Positions 8,009 to 16,601 of a stretch of DNA of 26,531 nt are shown in pieces. This DNA is from JAKSCF01 sp028279945 (GTDB taxonomy: Bacteria; Bacillota; Clostridia; Peptostreptococcales; JAAYPU01): the NCBI GenBank assembly GCA_028279945.1, contig JANQMT010000054.1, positions 1 through 26,531 on the forward strand, written 5' to 3'. The notes under the pieces are model-generated. The model worked only from the letters and a program-made list of their open reading frames with translations, searched no databases and was not told the origin of the DNA. Both the position numbers and the translations under genes were made by a program. Position 1 is the stretch's first letter, and each line of letters opens with the position of its first letter.

Positions 8009-9334
8009 ATGAGCGAAAGTAATAATACAGTAAAAGAAAAATTTAACGATTATGAAAACTGTCCTGTGCCAAAAGAAGTCCATTTATCATGGATCGATCA
8101 AGGTACAGTATGGATAGGCGTAGGATTCTGTTTAGCGGCTATAGCCACAGGAGGGGTTTTAGCAAATGGCTTAGCTTTTAAAGATATGCTGATTGCTGCA
8201 TTTATTGGAAGTATTATTTTAACACTTATTGCAATATTAACTGGATATATTGGTTCTATAACACACCTTTCTTCATCATATACCGCAGGATTCTGCCTAG
8301 GAAAGAAGGGTGCAAAAATACTAGGTGTGGTATTTGCATTTTCATTATTCGGGTGGTTTGCTTTTCAAGCAGACCTGTTTGGAATTACCATAGTTGAGGT
8401 CATCAAAACAGCCACCGGTAAAGTATACCCCAGTAATATATTTACAATTCTTGGTGCCCTGGCAATGATGATAACCGCTATCGTTGGATATAAAGGTATA
8501 CAGTATTTGAGTCGAGTCGGTGTACCATTATTGTTCTTACTGAGCATTGTGGCACTGTATAAAACTTTCTCTATTGTGCCATGGTCGGAAATCGTAAACG
8601 CTGGCCCAGCAGGAGAAAGCATTTCACTCCCTCTTGGTATTGCTGCAGTTGTAGGAAACTTTGCGGTAGGGGTTGTTTTGGTATCTGATTTCAGTAGATA
8701 TTCAAGGACGCCTAAAGATGCTACAATTGGGTCGATTTTAGGTTACTTCATTGGATACATTCCTATTTTATTGTTGGGTGCAATATTTACTTATGCTTTT
8801 AAAAACTGGAATATTGTTGAAGTCATGCTCGGTTCCTTGGGAATGGGCGTAATCGGTGCTATTGTTCTTATAATTTCGCAGTGGACGACGAATGACAACA
8901 ATCTTTACCAGTCAGTCCTGGGATTATCCAATACCCTTCAAGGGGCTTCCAAGCTTCCAAGATGGAAATTGACGGTTATAGTAGGTCTAATCAGTACTGC
9001 TATAGCAGGTATCGGTTTATACAAATATTATTTAGACTTCCTAATCATCATTACTTCTACCATACCACCCATTGCAGGTGTCATGTTTGCAGACTTTTAT
9101 CTGCTTAAAAACAGAGAGAAATATCAATTTGAAAAGTACAACGGATTGCCTGATTATAACAAGAAAGCAATCATATCATGGGTGTTTGGTGCGTTAATAG
9201 GCTTATCTATGACAAATCCTCCCACAGGATTTGGAATTGGGTTTATGGTTAATCTTGCCAACATAGTGCCTATTCCTCTGGCTGCATTATTTGGAGCACT
9301 TATACTATATACTATTATAGGTTCAAAAAAATAA
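8009..9334 (+). CDS. NCS1 family permease (cytosine/purine/hydantoin type)
   Basis: 441 residues, about twelve hydrophobic segments, start ATG at 8009 with GAGGAGG 7 nt upstream. The N-terminus (NCPVPKEVHLSWIDQGTVWI, GVGFCLAAIATGGVLANGL) and FAFSLFGWFAFQADLFGITI resemble CodB-like members of the nucleobase-cation-symport-1 family. These import nucleobases, allantoin or hydantoins with Na+ or H+; the structurally known hydantoin carrier Mhp1 belongs to it. It lies 17 bp after the amidohydrolase, so it probably brings in the substrate of this operon. Which compound is carried is not readable from sequence. Confidence 0.92.
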   Translation: MSESNNTVKEKFNDYENCPVPKEVHLSWIDQGTVWIGVGFCLAAIATGGVLANGLAFKDMLIAAFIGSIILTLIAILTGYIGSITHLSSSYTAGFCLGKKGAKILGVVFAFSLFGWFAFQADLFGITIVEVIKTATGKVYPSNIFTILGALAMMITAIVGYKGIQYLSRVGVPLLFLLSIVALYKTFSIVPWSEIVNAGPAGESISLPLGIAAVVGNFAVGVVLVSDFSRYSRTPKDATIGSILGYFIGYIPILLLGAIFTYAFKNWNIVEVMLGSLGMGVIGAIVLIISQWTTNDNNLYQSVLGLSNTLQGASKLPRWKLTVIVGLISTAIAGIGLYKYYLDFLIIITSTIPPIAGVMFADFYLLKNREKYQFEKYNGLPDYNKKAIISWVFGALIGLSMTNPPTGFGIGFMVNLANIVPIPLAALFGALILYTIIGSKK

Positions 9335-9363
9335 ACGCAATGACTCAAACTAACAGAATTATT

Positions 9364-9431
9364 AGGTATGGCCCCATATAGCCGGTAGCTTGTGTTCCTA
9401 TACAGCATAACGGTTAAAGGTCATACCTTTA
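9364..9431 (+). promoter_or_regulatory. Folded leader with mutually exclusive stems before pucR
   Basis: Between the permease and pucR several pairings compete. AGGTATG (9364-9370) can pair with CATACCT (9422-9428), enclosing a second stem TAGCCG (9379-9384) with CGGTTA (9411-9416, one G-U pair). Alternatively TAAAGGTCATACCTTTA (9415-9431) forms its own 7-bp hairpin and TATGGCCCCATA (9367-9378) another. The 17-bp palindrome could instead be a DNA operator for PucR, 44 bp before its start. No T-tract follows directly, so it is not an ordinary terminator. Confidence 0.45.
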
Positions 9432-9474
9432 CTAATTTGTGATAAAATATCATAAAAAAGAACTAGGTGATTCA

Positions 9475-11061
9475 ATGAAAATAAGAGATCTGTTTTTGAT
9501 TAATAAAGATTTCGCCAGGATTCAAATATTGGCGGGAGAAAAAGGACTTGACAGAGAAGTAAAGGACATTGATATTTTTGAAGTCCCAGATGGAATTTAC
9601 TGGACGGAAGAAGGAGAATTAAGCATAACCACAGGCTTTTACTATAAGGATAACCCGGAAGATTTAATCAAGGTCATAGATGTACAGCATGAAAAGAAAG
9701 CAGCAGGTATGGGCATCAAGCTGGGCAGATTTATTAACGAGATCCCAAAGTCGGTCATTGACAGAGCCAATGAGCTTGATTTTCCTGTGTTAAATATTCC
9801 GGTGAATATTGGTTACAGTGATATCATATGGACTGTTGTCAGTCTACTCTTGGGTGAAAACAGCTATGAAGATTACATAATGAGTAAATTTAAAAAAGAG
9901 CTGTATTACACCATCAATGAAAAATACTATTTAAATAACTTGGTTCTGCTTCTCAATAATTATTTGAATAGTGATGTCTATGTTATAGAAAAAGACCAAT
10001 TCAACTTGATAAAAAGTCTTCCATCGGAAAAAGATTATCCATTGTTTAAGGATTTAATTCTGGAAAATGATTTATTAAAAGATAAGAACGTTATAGTTGA
10101 GAAAAGAAATAACAAGTGTTTTCGAATCTATAAAATATTTCATCACGGGGTTATTTACGGATATTTTGGAATCGTTTCCGACGATTTCGATGATCAAAAA
10201 GCTTCTCTTGAGATGAAATTTCTTAAAGAAATATATACCCATATTGTTATCTATATATTGAACTACAGTAAAAGCAAACTGGAATATATCAAATCTGCCG
10301 ACGAGCTGTTTTTAAAGCTTATTCATGGAAGTTATGAAGGCGAGGAAACAAGCTTAAAAGAAGATGCAAAGCTACTGGGAGTAGACTATTATCAAAGAAG
10401 AATTATATTTTCATTGGTCTATAAAAATAAGATGACCAATAACATAAAAAAGGAAATGGCAAACTACCTGAGACGTATATTTGCAAATCAAATAAAAGAT
10501 TTATATTTGGTGGAAGAGATTGAAAGAATAGTTCTAATCATGTCTCTTAGTAATTTGTCAAGGGATTCCGTAGAGAAAACTGCTCAAGACATCTTAGATA
10601 AAATATTATTGAGCTATCCTCATGACCGAATTAAGATAGGCATCAGTAAGGAATGTAGCAGTCTTAAATATATATCTTCAGCATATGAAGAATCAGTATT
10701 TGCGGAGAAAATAGGAGATTCCTTTGAAGATAAAGAGATATATCTTTACGACGATTATATGGTATATCATATTCTCACAAAGCTTCACAATCATCCCGCA
10801 GTAAAAAAAATCTACAGAAATATAATTGTCAAAATCAGAAAAGAAGGCGGAAGCAACCATGATGAATTGATTAAGACATTGAAAAAGTTAACTGAAAATG
10901 ATTTTAATATCTCAAAAACTTCGGAAGAACTTTATTTACATAGAAACACTTTGTATAAAAGAATCAATAAAATACAGAAAATTATTGGCTATGATTTTGA
11001 ACAGTCCGATACAAAATTAATTTTGAAGATGGTTTCAAAACTGGACGATTTAATTAATTAA
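9475..11061 (+). CDS. PucR family transcriptional regulator
   Basis: 528 residues from the ATG at 9475 with TAGGTG about 5 nt upstream; a GTG at 9439 has no ribosome site. Domain order is that of the PucR family: an N-terminal PucR domain (residues ~1-125, starting MKIRDLFLINKDFARIQILA), a central CdaR/GGDEF-like domain (~290-410) and a C-terminal helix-turn-helix (~455-515: LTENDFNISKTSEELYLHRN then TLYKRINKIQKIIG). PucR-type proteins regulate purine, allantoin and similar nitrogen-compound catabolism. Its place between the permease and the peptidase makes it the likely regulator of this operon, sensing the imported compound or a breakdown product. Effector unknown. Confidence 0.92.
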   Translation: MKIRDLFLINKDFARIQILAGEKGLDREVKDIDIFEVPDGIYWTEEGELSITTGFYYKDNPEDLIKVIDVQHEKKAAGMGIKLGRFINEIPKSVIDRANELDFPVLNIPVNIGYSDIIWTVVSLLLGENSYEDYIMSKFKKELYYTINEKYYLNNLVLLLNNYLNSDVYVIEKDQFNLIKSLPSEKDYPLFKDLILENDLLKDKNVIVEKRNNKCFRIYKIFHHGVIYGYFGIVSDDFDDQKASLEMKFLKEIYTHIVIYILNYSKSKLEYIKSADELFLKLIHGSYEGEETSLKEDAKLLGVDYYQRRIIFSLVYKNKMTNNIKKEMANYLRRIFANQIKDLYLVEEIERIVLIMSLSNLSRDSVEKTAQDILDKILLSYPHDRIKIGISKECSSLKYISSAYEESVFAEKIGDSFEDKEIYLYDDYMVYHILTKLHNHPAVKKIYRNIIVKIRKEGGSNHDELIKTLKKLTENDFNISKTSEELYLHRNTLYKRINKIQKIIGYDFEQSDTKLILKMVSKLDDLIN

Positions 11062-11072
11062 GGATGATGAAT

Positions 11073-12179
11073 ATGTTTGTGAAAGAGAGAATTATCAATA
11101 CATTTATAGAGTATGTAAAAATCGGAAGTGAGACAGGTAATGAAAAAGAGTTTTACGAGAGAATCATTAAGGATTTAAAAAGTATTGGAGCTGAAGTAAG
11201 TGTTGACGATGCAGGAAAAACGAATAATTCCAATGCTAACAATATATATGCAAAGATTCCAGGTATCAAAGATATTCAACCTTTAATGTTTGGCTGCCAT
11301 ATGGATACAGTAAAGCCGGGTATCGGGATTAAGCCTGTAAGGGTGGATGGCATGATTAAGAGCAGCGGTGATACAGTATTGGGCAGTGATGACAAATCCG
11401 GCATAACAGCTTTGATAGAGGCACTAAAAATTGTTAAAAATAAGAATGTAAAACACGGCCCTCTGGAGATTATATTTACAATAAGTGAGGAAGGCGGACT
11501 TAAGGGTTCAAAGAGTCTGGATTACAGCAGAATAATTTCAAAAAAATGCTTTGTTTTAGACAGCAGCGGACCTGTGGGCAAAATTGTCGTTCAGGCTCCT
11601 GCACAGAATGAAATCAAAGCAGTAATTACAGGCAAATCGGCTCATGCCGGATTAACTCCCGAAAAAGGAATCAGTGCGATTATGGTAGGGGCTGAAGCCA
11701 TAACTAATATGAAGCTTCTGAGAATAGATGAAGAAACTACGGCGAACATAGGAACTTTTGAAGCCGTGGGCGAGACCAATATTGTAAGCAAAAAGGCAAA
11801 AATAATCGGAGAGATCAGAAGTCTTAAACAAGATAAGATACAGAAACAGACCGAGCATATGAAAAAATGTTTTAAAAATGCGGCTAATAAATATGGGGCA
11901 GAAATGGATATAAAAGTTGAGAAAAAGTATGATGCTTTCAATATTGATGAAAATGACGAAGTGGTAAAGTACGTAAAAAACAAATGCCGATTGATAGGTA
12001 TTGAAGCTTTTACAACATACACAGGAGGGGGCAGTGATGCAAACATTTACAATTCAAAAGGTATCAAGACGCTTAACTTAGGCTGCGGTGTGAATCACGC
12101 CCATTCGACCAAAGAGTCTATAGCTGAAAAGGATATCGTTGACCTAACCAAACTTGCCTATTATCTTATGCTCGGCTGA
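11073..12179 (+). CDS. M20 family metallopeptidase, PepT-like
   Basis: 368 residues from the ATG at 11073, best placed 9 nt after AAGG; ATGs at 11064 and 11067 are too close to that site. The di-zinc ligands of the M20 family are visible: H76 and D78 in GCHMDTV, D106 in GSDDKSG, E139/E140 in ISEEGG, D163 in VLDSSG, and the last His in HAHSTKE near residue 340. The dimerisation lid follows GKSAHAGLTPEKG. Closest by eye to tripeptidase PepT. M20 enzymes also include N-carbamoyl and N-acyl amino acid hydrolases, so here it may release an amino acid from an N-substituted intermediate rather than degrade peptides. It starts 11 bp after pucR and ends the operon; no terminator is seen before 12226. 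Confidence 0.9.
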   Translation: MFVKERIINTFIEYVKIGSETGNEKEFYERIIKDLKSIGAEVSVDDAGKTNNSNANNIYAKIPGIKDIQPLMFGCHMDTVKPGIGIKPVRVDGMIKSSGDTVLGSDDKSGITALIEALKIVKNKNVKHGPLEIIFTISEEGGLKGSKSLDYSRIISKKCFVLDSSGPVGKIVVQAPAQNEIKAVITGKSAHAGLTPEKGISAIMVGAEAITNMKLLRIDEETTANIGTFEAVGETNIVSKKAKIIGEIRSLKQDKIQKQTEHMKKCFKNAANKYGAEMDIKVEKKYDAFNIDENDEVVKYVKNKCRLIGIEAFTTYTGGGSDANIYNSKGIKTLNLGCGVNHAHSTKESIAEKDIVDLTKLAYYLMLG

Positions 12180-12225
12180 AAGAGCAGGTATGAAAAAATG
12201 AAAATGGAAAAAAGATAAATTGTGA

Positions 12226-12334
12226 TATACTGTCTGTAAGGATAGATTAGTGATGAAAAATGTCGGGTGGGATATATAAGCGTATTGGAATTAGTGTACT
12301 TTGTATAATTATAATATCTAAATAGACTAAATAG
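12226..12334 (+). promoter_or_regulatory. Promoter elements before the two-component genes
   Basis: TGATATACT (12223-12231) fits an extended -10 box. Further down TTGGAA (12285-12290) and TATAAT (12310-12315) are 19 bp apart, an alternative promoter. A tandem repeat of CTAAATAG (12318-12325 and 12327-12334, 9-bp period) follows, perhaps a response-regulator site because OmpR-type regulators bind direct repeats. Which promoter is used is unknown. Confidence 0.35.
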
Positions 12335-12365
12335 CATCTATCTGTATTATTGGGATAAGGAGAGG

Positions 12366-13046
12366 ATGGTCTTGGGAATAAAAGTTCTTATAGCGGATGA
12401 TGAAGAATTATACAGAGATGTGCTTTTGGATTTCTTGAAAAGTGAAGGATATGAAGGTATTGTAGCCAAAGATGGCAAAGAAGCCATGGATTTATATTTT
12501 TCCATAACGGATATCAATTTGGTTATATTAGACGTTATGATGCCTAATTACGATGGATGGGAAGTATGTAAGGAAATAAGGAAGCAATCAGATGTTCCTA
12601 TTCTTATGTTGACGGCACTGGGGGAAGAAAGAAATGAAATATATGGTCTTAGTTTAGGAGCAGATGAATATATTTCAAAACCTTTTAAATATGAGATTTT
12701 TATGGCTAGAGTAAGGGCCATGCTTAGAAAGGTAATCAAAGAAAATAAAAAGAACATTCAATTAGAAAAAGTTGTAATTGATCAATTAACTCGGACCGTT
12801 TCTATAAATAATGATATCGTTGACTTAACACCAAAGGAATATAAATTGCTTCTATATTTTGTCAAAAATATGAGACGGCCCCTAACTAGGGATCAGATAC
12901 TTAATGCCATATGGGGATATGATTATTTTGGGGATGCACGTACGGTGGATGCTCATATAAAGAATTTAAGATCAAAACTTGGTGAGCACGGTAAATTGAT
13001 TCAAACTGTAAGAGGCATCGGATATGGGATGAAGGTGGGGCGATGA
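12366..13046 (+). CDS. OmpR/PhoB-type response regulator
   Basis: 226 residues from ATG 12366. The receiver domain (residues ~4-118) has the acidic pair D11/D12, phosphoacceptor D56 in VILDVMMPNYDG, T83 and K105 (ISKPFK); the winged-helix output domain (~125-224) ends RTVDAHIKNLRSKLGEHG, then IQTVRGIGYGMK. It is therefore a DNA-binding regulator activated by phosphorylation. AAGGAG is only 3 nt before this ATG, so an in-frame TTG at 12372 (9 nt away) may be the real start. Its stop overlaps the next kinase gene by 4 bp, marking them as a pair; the second, chimeric kinase downstream has no regulator of its own and may also signal to this one. Confidence 0.95.
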   Translation: MVLGIKVLIADDEELYRDVLLDFLKSEGYEGIVAKDGKEAMDLYFSITDINLVILDVMMPNYDGWEVCKEIRKQSDVPILMLTALGEERNEIYGLSLGADEYISKPFKYEIFMARVRAMLRKVIKENKKNIQLEKVVIDQLTRTVSINNDIVDLTPKEYKLLLYFVKNMRRPLTRDQILNAIWGYDYFGDARTVDAHIKNLRSKLGEHGKLIQTVRGIGYGMKVGR

Positions 13047-14539
13047 TCAAATCAATAAGGATGAAATTATTTATTAGATTTGCTTTATTTCTTGCTGCAT
13101 TCATCTTTCTGGTTTTTTTGTTGAATCTGAAATATCTTCCCAATTATTATGTATATAAAAACGAGAGTATTTTTTATAACGTGTATGAACATATTAATGA
13201 GATTAATTCAAATCGTTCTAAAAAATTTAAAAAGATATTGATGGAAATAGACAAAGAAACGAAAATCGGCATTAGCATTTTGGATGATAATTCACCGGCT
13301 ATTAAATATGGTTCAAAAGATTTGAAAAAAAAGATTGATAAAGATATAGAAGATTTGATAATAATGAAAATGAATGAGATTAAAATAGACTACGTCTATG
13401 GCGTTTTTAAGTATTCTCGCAAAACCTTTAATTCCAAATATATTTTTGATACCATGAATGAGGATTTATCAAAAAGCGAGATCATATTTATTAAAGCATT
13501 GGATACGGGAGAAATATTACTTTTAAGAAAACCACTTGATGAAATAATAGATAGCTCCAAAATTTCAAATGATTTTTTACTGTATGTCGGTGTGATAACA
13601 ATCATACTGGGAAGTATTTTTATCTTCTTTTATTCCAAGAGGCTGACAAATCCAATCGTTGAGTTAAGTGACATTGCAATGAATATTGCAAATCTTAATT
13701 TTTCTAAGAGATTCAAAACAAAAAGCAAAGATGAAATAGGTATACTTGGGAACAGTATTAACTTAATATCGGATGAGCTGCAAAGAGCATTGGACGACTT
13801 AATAGAAGCCAATGTTGAATTAAAAGAAGATGTTGAACGAAAAAAACAAATAGATGAAATGCGCAAAAACTTTATTTCCAGCGTTTCACATGAGTTAAAA
13901 AGTCCAATTGGTATAACAAGGAGTTATGCAGAAGGGCTCAAATATAATATTGTTAATAATCCGGAAAAAAAGATACGATATTGTGATATATTGATTGATG
14001 AAGCTGAGAAGATGGATAAAATCGTTAAACAACTATTGAGTTTGTCTCACTTAGAGTCTGAAGCTTTCAAGCTAGAAAAATCAGTTTTTAATATCTCCGT
14101 TTTAATAGATGAGATCATTGAAAAATTTGATCCTATTCTAAAAGAGAAAAAGATAGAAACAAAGGTTATTACGAATCAGAACTATTTTGTTAATGCAGAT
14201 TACTTAATGATTGAACAGGTTATAACCAATTTTCTAACCAATGCAACCAATCATATAGATAAAGGCAAGTATATTGAAGTGAGGGCACAGTCAGTAGGTG
14301 AAAAAGTTAGAGTTTCAGTCATTAACTCCGGCGAAAATATTCCGGAAGAAGATTTGAGAAATATTTGGGAAAGCTTTTATAAAGTGGATAAAGCTCGTTC
14401 CAGAGAATATGGCGGGACAGGTCTAGGACTTTCAATAGTGAAATCCATTATGGAGCATCATCAAGAAAAATATAGTGTAGTAAACAGGAAATTCGGTGTA
14501 GAATTCTGGTTCGAACTGAGTTTAATTAATAAGGAATAA
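13043..14539 (+). CDS. Membrane sensor histidine kinase
   Basis: 498 residues, start ATG 13043 overlapping the response-regulator stop. Order: membrane helix at ~10-28, an extracytoplasmic sensor region of ~150 residues rich in lysine and acidic residues with no domain I recognise, membrane helix at ~177-198 (FLLYVGVITIILGSIFIFFY), HAMP linker (SKRLTNPIVELSDIAMNIA), a coiled stretch, HisKA with phosphoacceptor H283 in SHELKSP, and HATPase with N, G1 (INSGENIPEED) and G2 (GGTGLGLSIV) boxes. It senses an outside signal and phosphorylates the adjacent regulator. The part from SKRL to the stop is duplicated in the gene at 14741. A strong terminator follows. Confidence 0.95.
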   Translation: MIKSIRMKLFIRFALFLAAFIFLVFLLNLKYLPNYYVYKNESIFYNVYEHINEINSNRSKKFKKILMEIDKETKIGISILDDNSPAIKYGSKDLKKKIDKDIEDLIIMKMNEIKIDYVYGVFKYSRKTFNSKYIFDTMNEDLSKSEIIFIKALDTGEILLLRKPLDEIIDSSKISNDFLLYVGVITIILGSIFIFFYSKRLTNPIVELSDIAMNIANLNFSKRFKTKSKDEIGILGNSINLISDELQRALDDLIEANVELKEDVERKKQIDEMRKNFISSVSHELKSPIGITRSYAEGLKYNIVNNPEKKIRYCDILIDEAEKMDKIVKQLLSLSHLESEAFKLEKSVFNISVLIDEIIEKFDPILKEKKIETKVITNQNYFVNADYLMIEQVITNFLTNATNHIDKGKYIEVRAQSVGEKVRVSVINSGENIPEEDLRNIWESFYKVDKARSREYGGTGLGLSIVKSIMEHHQEKYSVVNRKFGVEFWFELSLINKE

Positions 14540-14547
14540 TTATAATT

Positions 14548-14585
14548 AAAACACCCTCCTCTAAAGTTTTAAAGGAGGGTGTTTT
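14548..14585 (+). terminator. Strong intrinsic terminator after the membrane kinase
   Basis: A perfect 13-bp stem, AAAACACCCTCCT (14548-14560) with AGGAGGGTGTTTT (14573-14585), around a 12-nt loop. It is flanked by A and T runs, so it could work in both directions. It separates the second kinase from the first transcript. Confidence 0.92.
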
Positions 14586-14648
14586 GTGAGCAGGATATAT
14601 TTATTTTTAATTATTTCTTCACAAGTTCTTCATATAAAAGATGCATAA

Positions 14649-14677
14649 TTGAAAAAAATAGCAAAAGAATCAATATT
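14649..14677 (+). promoter_or_regulatory. Possible promoter of the PilZ-kinase gene
   Basis: TTGAAA (14649-14654) and AATATT (14672-14677) are 17 bp apart, 64 bp before the ATG. Both boxes are weak matches in an AT-rich gap, but a promoter is needed here because a strong terminator lies upstream. Confidence 0.3.
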
Positions 14678-14740
14678 AAACTATAAATGATAAGGTTGGT
14701 GAGATTATAATTTTAAATTTGGGATAGAGCGGGGGGACTT

Positions 14741-16348
14741 ATGATAAATTTTAAAATTAACAGGAAAATAGAAATTTATTCAGCAGATGAATTGAAAATG
14801 GGTGATAGTACAATACAAGATGAGGATGAAAAAAGTATTTATATTAGCTTTCCAATCGGATTGAAAGGAAAAATGAGGTTGAAACCAAAAGAAATGATAA
14901 GAGCTATGTATTACAGTGAAAATAAAAAGTTGTATGAATTTGTGACACAAGTGGAGGACAATATTATAGAAAATGGTATGCAGTTGATAAAACTCAATAA
15001 ACCCCAAAATTATGAAGCGATAGAAGGAAGAAAATTTGCAAGAATTCCTATAATGTTGAATATTCGATTTGTTGAGATGGATGAAAAACCTGGATTTGAT
15101 CATATTGGACCTGACGAATTAAAGAAGCTATGTCAATCGAAAAAGTGGATGAAAGGATATGCTTACGATATAAGCGCAGGTGGGTTTGGAGCAGTCATAC
15201 AAGAGTCATTAGAGCATGGCAAACAAATATTTTGCCTGATAGACGATGAGTATTTTGATACAGGTTTTATTGGCAAAGTTGTACGATCTGTTCAAAAGAA
15301 TCAATCTGGAAAAAAATTATATAAAATAGGGGTTCAATTTTCAGACTTAGATTATACATCTGAGCAAAAGCTTGTCAGATACATTGACTCAAAGCGGCTA
15401 ACAGGGCCTATAGAAGAGTTAAGCAACATTGCAAAGAGTATAGCTAATCTTGATTTTTCCAAAAGGCTTATATTGGAAAAGAAAGTCGAAATAGGTATAC
15501 TCGGTGATAGTATCAACTTAATATCCGATGAACTTCAAGAAGTTATGGATGATTTAATAGAAGCAAATATTGCATTAAAGAAAGCCATCGAGCAAAAAAA
15601 ACAAATAGATGAAATGCGGAAAAGCTTTATTTCCAGTATTTCACATGAATTAAAAAGTCCTATTGGTATAACAAGGAGCTATGCGGAAGGACTCAAATAT
15701 AATATTGTCAATGATCAGCAAGAAAAGGTCCGATACTGCGATATATTAATTGATGAAGTCGAAAAGATGGATAAAATCGTTAAACAACTGTTAAGTCTAT
15801 CTGACCTAGAGTCTGAAACCTTTGAATTAGAACAATCAATTTTTAATATATCCGTATTAATAGATGACGTCATTGAAAAATTTGATCCTATTCTCAACGA
15901 AAAAAATATAGAGACAAAGGTTATTACGAATGAAAACTATATGGTTAACGCAGATTACTTAATGATTGAACAGGTTATAAGTAATTATTTGACCAATGCA
16001 ATTAATCACATAGATGAAGATAAATATATTGAAGTAAGCGTACAAGCAGTAGGTGAGAAAGTTAGAGTTTCAGTCATTAACTCCGGTGAGAATATTCCGG
16101 AAGAAGATCTGAAAAATATCTGGGAAAGCTTTTATAAAGTGGATAAAGCGCGTTCCAGAGAGTATGGAGGGACAGGTCTGGGACTTTCAATAGTGAAATC
16201 AATTATGGAACATCATCAAGAAAAATATAGTGTAGTGAACAGAAAATTTGGTGTGGAATTTTGGTTTGAATTGAATTTAATTAATAAGGAATATTTTAGC
16301 AAAAACTCTAATTTGAAATTTTTAGGAGATTATTTTTCACAAGATTAA
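14741..16348 (+). CDS. Soluble histidine kinase with N-terminal YcgR-like and PilZ (c-di-GMP-binding) domains
   Basis: 535 residues, ATG 14741 after CGGGGGGAC. Residues ~1-95 look like the YcgR N-terminal domain (FPIGLKGKMRLKPKEMIRAM). Residues ~95-215 are a PilZ domain with both c-di-GMP motifs intact: RxxxR at R97-R101 (RKFAR) and DxSxxG at D143-G148 (DISAGG), ending IGVQFSDLDYTSEQKLVRYI. From S217 (SKRLTGPIEELSNIAKSIAN) it follows the kinase at 13043: HAMP-like helix, HisKA with H302 in SHELKSP, and HATPase with GGTGLGLSIV. No membrane segment remains. In the last 81 shared residues only two differ from the first kinase. It adds a 17-residue tail after LINKE. Inferred role: a cytoplasmic kinase switched by cyclic di-GMP that feeds the response regulator at 12366. 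Domain calls firm, regulation inferred. Confidence 0.93.
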   Translation: MINFKINRKIEIYSADELKMGDSTIQDEDEKSIYISFPIGLKGKMRLKPKEMIRAMYYSENKKLYEFVTQVEDNIIENGMQLIKLNKPQNYEAIEGRKFARIPIMLNIRFVEMDEKPGFDHIGPDELKKLCQSKKWMKGYAYDISAGGFGAVIQESLEHGKQIFCLIDDEYFDTGFIGKVVRSVQKNQSGKKLYKIGVQFSDLDYTSEQKLVRYIDSKRLTGPIEELSNIAKSIANLDFSKRLILEKKVEIGILGDSINLISDELQEVMDDLIEANIALKKAIEQKKQIDEMRKSFISSISHELKSPIGITRSYAEGLKYNIVNDQQEKVRYCDILIDEVEKMDKIVKQLLSLSDLESETFELEQSIFNISVLIDDVIEKFDPILNEKNIETKVITNENYMVNADYLMIEQVISNYLTNAINHIDEDKYIEVSVQAVGEKVRVSVINSGENIPEEDLKNIWESFYKVDKARSREYGGTGLGLSIVKSIMEHHQEKYSVVNRKFGVEFWFELNLINKEYFSKNSNLKFLGDYFSQD

Positions 16349-16431
16349 TGAATGATAGTGTTTCTTCACAAAACCATCACATAATATTTATAAAATAGGA
16401 TAAAGATATTTACATAGAGAGGAATAAATAA

Positions 16432-16575
16432 ATGGAGATTAATAAGCTAATACGAAAAAAGAAGAGAGATATGTTAATGAAAAAAATCAAGAGAAATAAA
16501 TTAATAGGAATAGTAGTAGTATTAGTAATCATTCTATTGCTGGTATTATTTATTGGGATATCAGTTTTCTATTAA
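16432..16575 (+). CDS. Micro-protein 1, single membrane segment
   Basis: A 47-residue frame from ATG 16432 with GAGAGG 9 nt upstream. It starts with a very basic stretch (MEINKLIRKKKRDMLMKKIK) and continues with one hydrophobic helix (KLIGIVVVLVIILLLVLFIG) ending ISVFY. An internal ATG at 16477, also preceded by a purine-rich site (AAGAAGAGAG), would give 32 residues, close to the 29 of its relative at 17512. The two share 17 of 28 aligned residues, including the LFIGI..FY end. Function unknown: a membrane-active peptide, a type I-toxin-like product, a signal peptide or a small membrane-protein partner are all possible. It converges on the LuxR-type gene. Confidence 0.6.
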   Translation: MEINKLIRKKKRDMLMKKIKRNKLIGIVVVLVIILLLVLFIGISVFY

Positions 16576-16601
16576 CAGCATAGCGTTATCTGAGATTATC
16601 A

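Noticed and set aside
14590..14650. Minus-strand fragment reading MHLLYEELVKK
   Set aside because: Eleven codons in an AT-rich gap; no ribosome site.
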